From: JAMLIN01 sp041676645
Lineage (GTDB): Bacteria; Pseudomonadota; Gammaproteobacteria; Burkholderiales; Burkholderiaceae_E
DNA length: 7,298 nt
NCBI GenBank assembly: GCA_041676645.1
Contig: JBAYRO010000125.1
Location: 1 to 7,298, forward strand
Direction: 5' to 3'
A program made the position numbers and the translations under genes. The notes below the pieces were generated by a model. It was not told where the DNA came from and did no database searches. It was given only the letters and a program-made list of their open reading frames with translations. This document shows, piece after piece, positions 6,825-7,298 of the stretch (its first letter is position 1; the number at the start of each line of letters is the position of its first letter).

Positions 6825-6854
6825 ATTATTTCTTATTCAGGAATAATACATTCC
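6825..6854. promoter_or_regulatory. Nested inverted repeats, candidate LysR operator
   Basis: Three overlapping dyads share half-sites. ATTATT (6825-6830) pairs with AATAAT (6842-6847). TTATTC (6833-6838) pairs with GAATAA (6841-6846) across 2 nt. GGAAT (6840-6844) pairs with ATTCC (6850-6854) across 5 nt. LysR regulators bind interrupted AT-rich dyads of the T-N11-A kind near their own start, and this cluster lies 15-45 bp upstream of the LysR start codon. Such a position suits autoregulation and control of the divergent gene. The link to LysR is inferred. Confidence 0.5.
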
Positions 6855-6866
6855 TATTTTTCCCAA

Positions 6867-6891
6867 TTATCTTTTGATCGAGAAACGATAA
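6867..6891. repeat. 9-bp inverted repeat with 7-nt spacer (second dyad)
   Basis: TTATCTTTT (6867-6875) and AAACGATAA (6883-6891) are inverted copies with 8 of 9 positions matching, separated by GATCGAG. The dyad lies just beyond the first operator candidate, towards the secreted-protein gene. It could be a second regulator-binding site or a promoter-overlapping operator. It lacks the GC-rich stem and T-run of a terminator. Confidence 0.5.
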
Positions 6892-6995
6892 AGTCCAGCC
6901 ATCGACACAGCACACATCGCGAGTCGAAGCGGCCGGAACCGGAGACCACCGAGACGACCGCCCCTCAACCGAACTGAACGAAAGGACAAGACATC

Positions 6996-7298
6996 ATGAC
7001 CCGCACTGCCACTTCCATCATCGCCCTCGCATTCGCCCTCTCGGCCGGCTCGGCAATCGCCGCCGAACCGCTGATCGTCAACAACGAGACCGGCGCAGGC
7101 CTGTTCTCGGCTTCGGCCTCGACCAAGTCGCGTGACCAGGTTCGTGCCGAACTGGCCGAAGCGGTTCGCAGCGGGGCTGTGATCGCCAACAACGCCACGG
7201 GCGAGACGGTTCGCTCGATCGAGGCGGCAAGCGCTCCCGGCCAGGGGATCCTGACGCGCGACGAGGTCCGTGCCGAGCTGGCCGAGGCGGTTCGCGAC
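6996..7298 (+). CDS. Secreted small protein with internal repeats, DUF4148-like, C-terminus cut by window edge
   Basis: The first 101 residues of an open frame reach the right edge without a stop. Residues 1-22 form a clear Sec signal peptide (basic start, hydrophobic IIALAFALSAGSA, likely cleavage after AIA), so the product is periplasmic or secreted. The mature part is built from a repeated unit: IVNNETG (27-33) and IANNATG (63-69), then RDQVRAELAEAVR (46-58) and RDEVRAELAEAVR (88-100). The helix VRAELAEA resembles the conserved motif of DUF4148 proteins, small exported proteins of unknown function common in Burkholderiales. The ATG at 6996 has AAAGGA (6981-6986) at 9-nt spacing. Coding periodicity and the upstream AT-rich promoter region support a real gene. 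How many more repeat units follow is unknown. It is divergent from the LysR gene, which may control it. Confidence 0.85.
   Translation, partial: MTRTATSIIALAFALSAGSAIAAEPLIVNNETGAGLFSASASTKSRDQVRAELAEAVRSGAVIANNATGETVRSIEAASAPGQGILTRDEVRAELAEAVRD
7140..7169 (+). repeat. Intragenic repeat, copy 1 (encodes VRAELAEAVR)
   Basis: These 30 bases match copy 2 at 27 of 30 positions. All three differences are at third codon positions, so the peptide is identical. The copies lie 126 bp (42 codons) apart within the secreted-protein gene. Confidence 0.85.
7266..7295 (+). repeat. Intragenic repeat, copy 2 (encodes VRAELAEAVR)
   Basis: This is the second copy of the 30-base unit, ending 3 bases before the window edge. 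Only synonymous third-base changes separate it from copy 1, indicating a duplication kept under selection for the peptide or a fairly recent one. Confidence 0.85.

Larger units (their letters stand above)
6811..6995. promoter_or_regulatory. AT-rich divergent promoter region between LysR gene and secreted repeat protein
   Basis: Positions of about 6820-6895 are strongly AT-rich, unlike the rest of the window, and must contain the start signals for the LysR gene (leftward) and the secreted protein (rightward). I cannot assign a convincing -35/-10 pair on either strand; GATAAA (6887-6892) is a possible rightward -10. From about 6896 to 6980 the sequence returns to GC-rich leader. AAAGGA (6981-6986) is the ribosome site for the downstream gene. 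No further gene is seen here. Confidence 0.6.

Noticed and set aside
5443..6846. 467-codon plus-strand frame across the GST and LysR genes
   Set aside because: It crosses two real genes, is Arg/His-rich with no recognisable motif, and is explained by codon bias on the opposite strand.
1..7298. Search for CRISPR arrays, tRNA/rRNA genes, insertion sequences, toxin-antitoxin pairs or phage defence genes
   Set aside because: No direct-repeat array, cloverleaf pattern, transposase or terminal inverted repeats were seen; all major frames are explained by transport, regulatory and enzyme genes.

Overview
The window is GC-rich, densely coded DNA from a proteobacterium. A betaproteobacterium (Burkholderiales or Rhodocyclales type) is the best guess. 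The reasons are the strong G/C third-position bias, the mix of FCD-type GntR, CrgA-like LysR and Tat-exported binding protein genes, and a small secreted protein resembling the DUF4148 family, which is common in that class. No rRNA, tRNA, CRISPR, insertion sequence or phage gene is visible.

Left half (1-3100, minus strand): an ABC importer operon of the ferric-iron/spermidine/thiamine superfamily. Transcription order is Tat-exported solute-binding protein, then a two-domain fused permease 4 bp later, then the ATPase 43 bp later, which runs off the left edge. The binding protein lacks the adjacent tyrosine pair of classical FbpA iron binders, so the substrate is open.

Middle (3101-3316): a divergent promoter region with an AT-rich core carrying two GTATAC-type palindromes, good candidates for operators of the adjacent GntR regulator.

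Right of it (3317-5849, plus strand): a probable operon of a GntR/FCD regulator, a zinc-independent NADPH:quinone oxidoreductase (QorA-like) and a glutathione S-transferase whose layout recalls beta-etherase (LigF)-like GSTs. One regulator sitting between an importer and two redox/detoxification enzymes suggests a small uptake-and-processing unit for an organic compound. This is inference.

Far right (5830-7298): a LysR regulator on the minus strand whose 3' end overlaps the GST gene by 20 bp. It is divergent from a secreted repeat-containing small protein cut by the right edge. The roughly 185-bp gap between them has a strikingly AT-rich patch with several nested inverted repeats, a probable LysR operator/promoter region.

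Overall this is accessory metabolic and transport content of recognisable families. I do not see a clearly new type of system. The most interesting points are the unknown importer substrate, the LigF-like GST in a regulated cluster, the repeat-built secreted protein, and the two operator regions.
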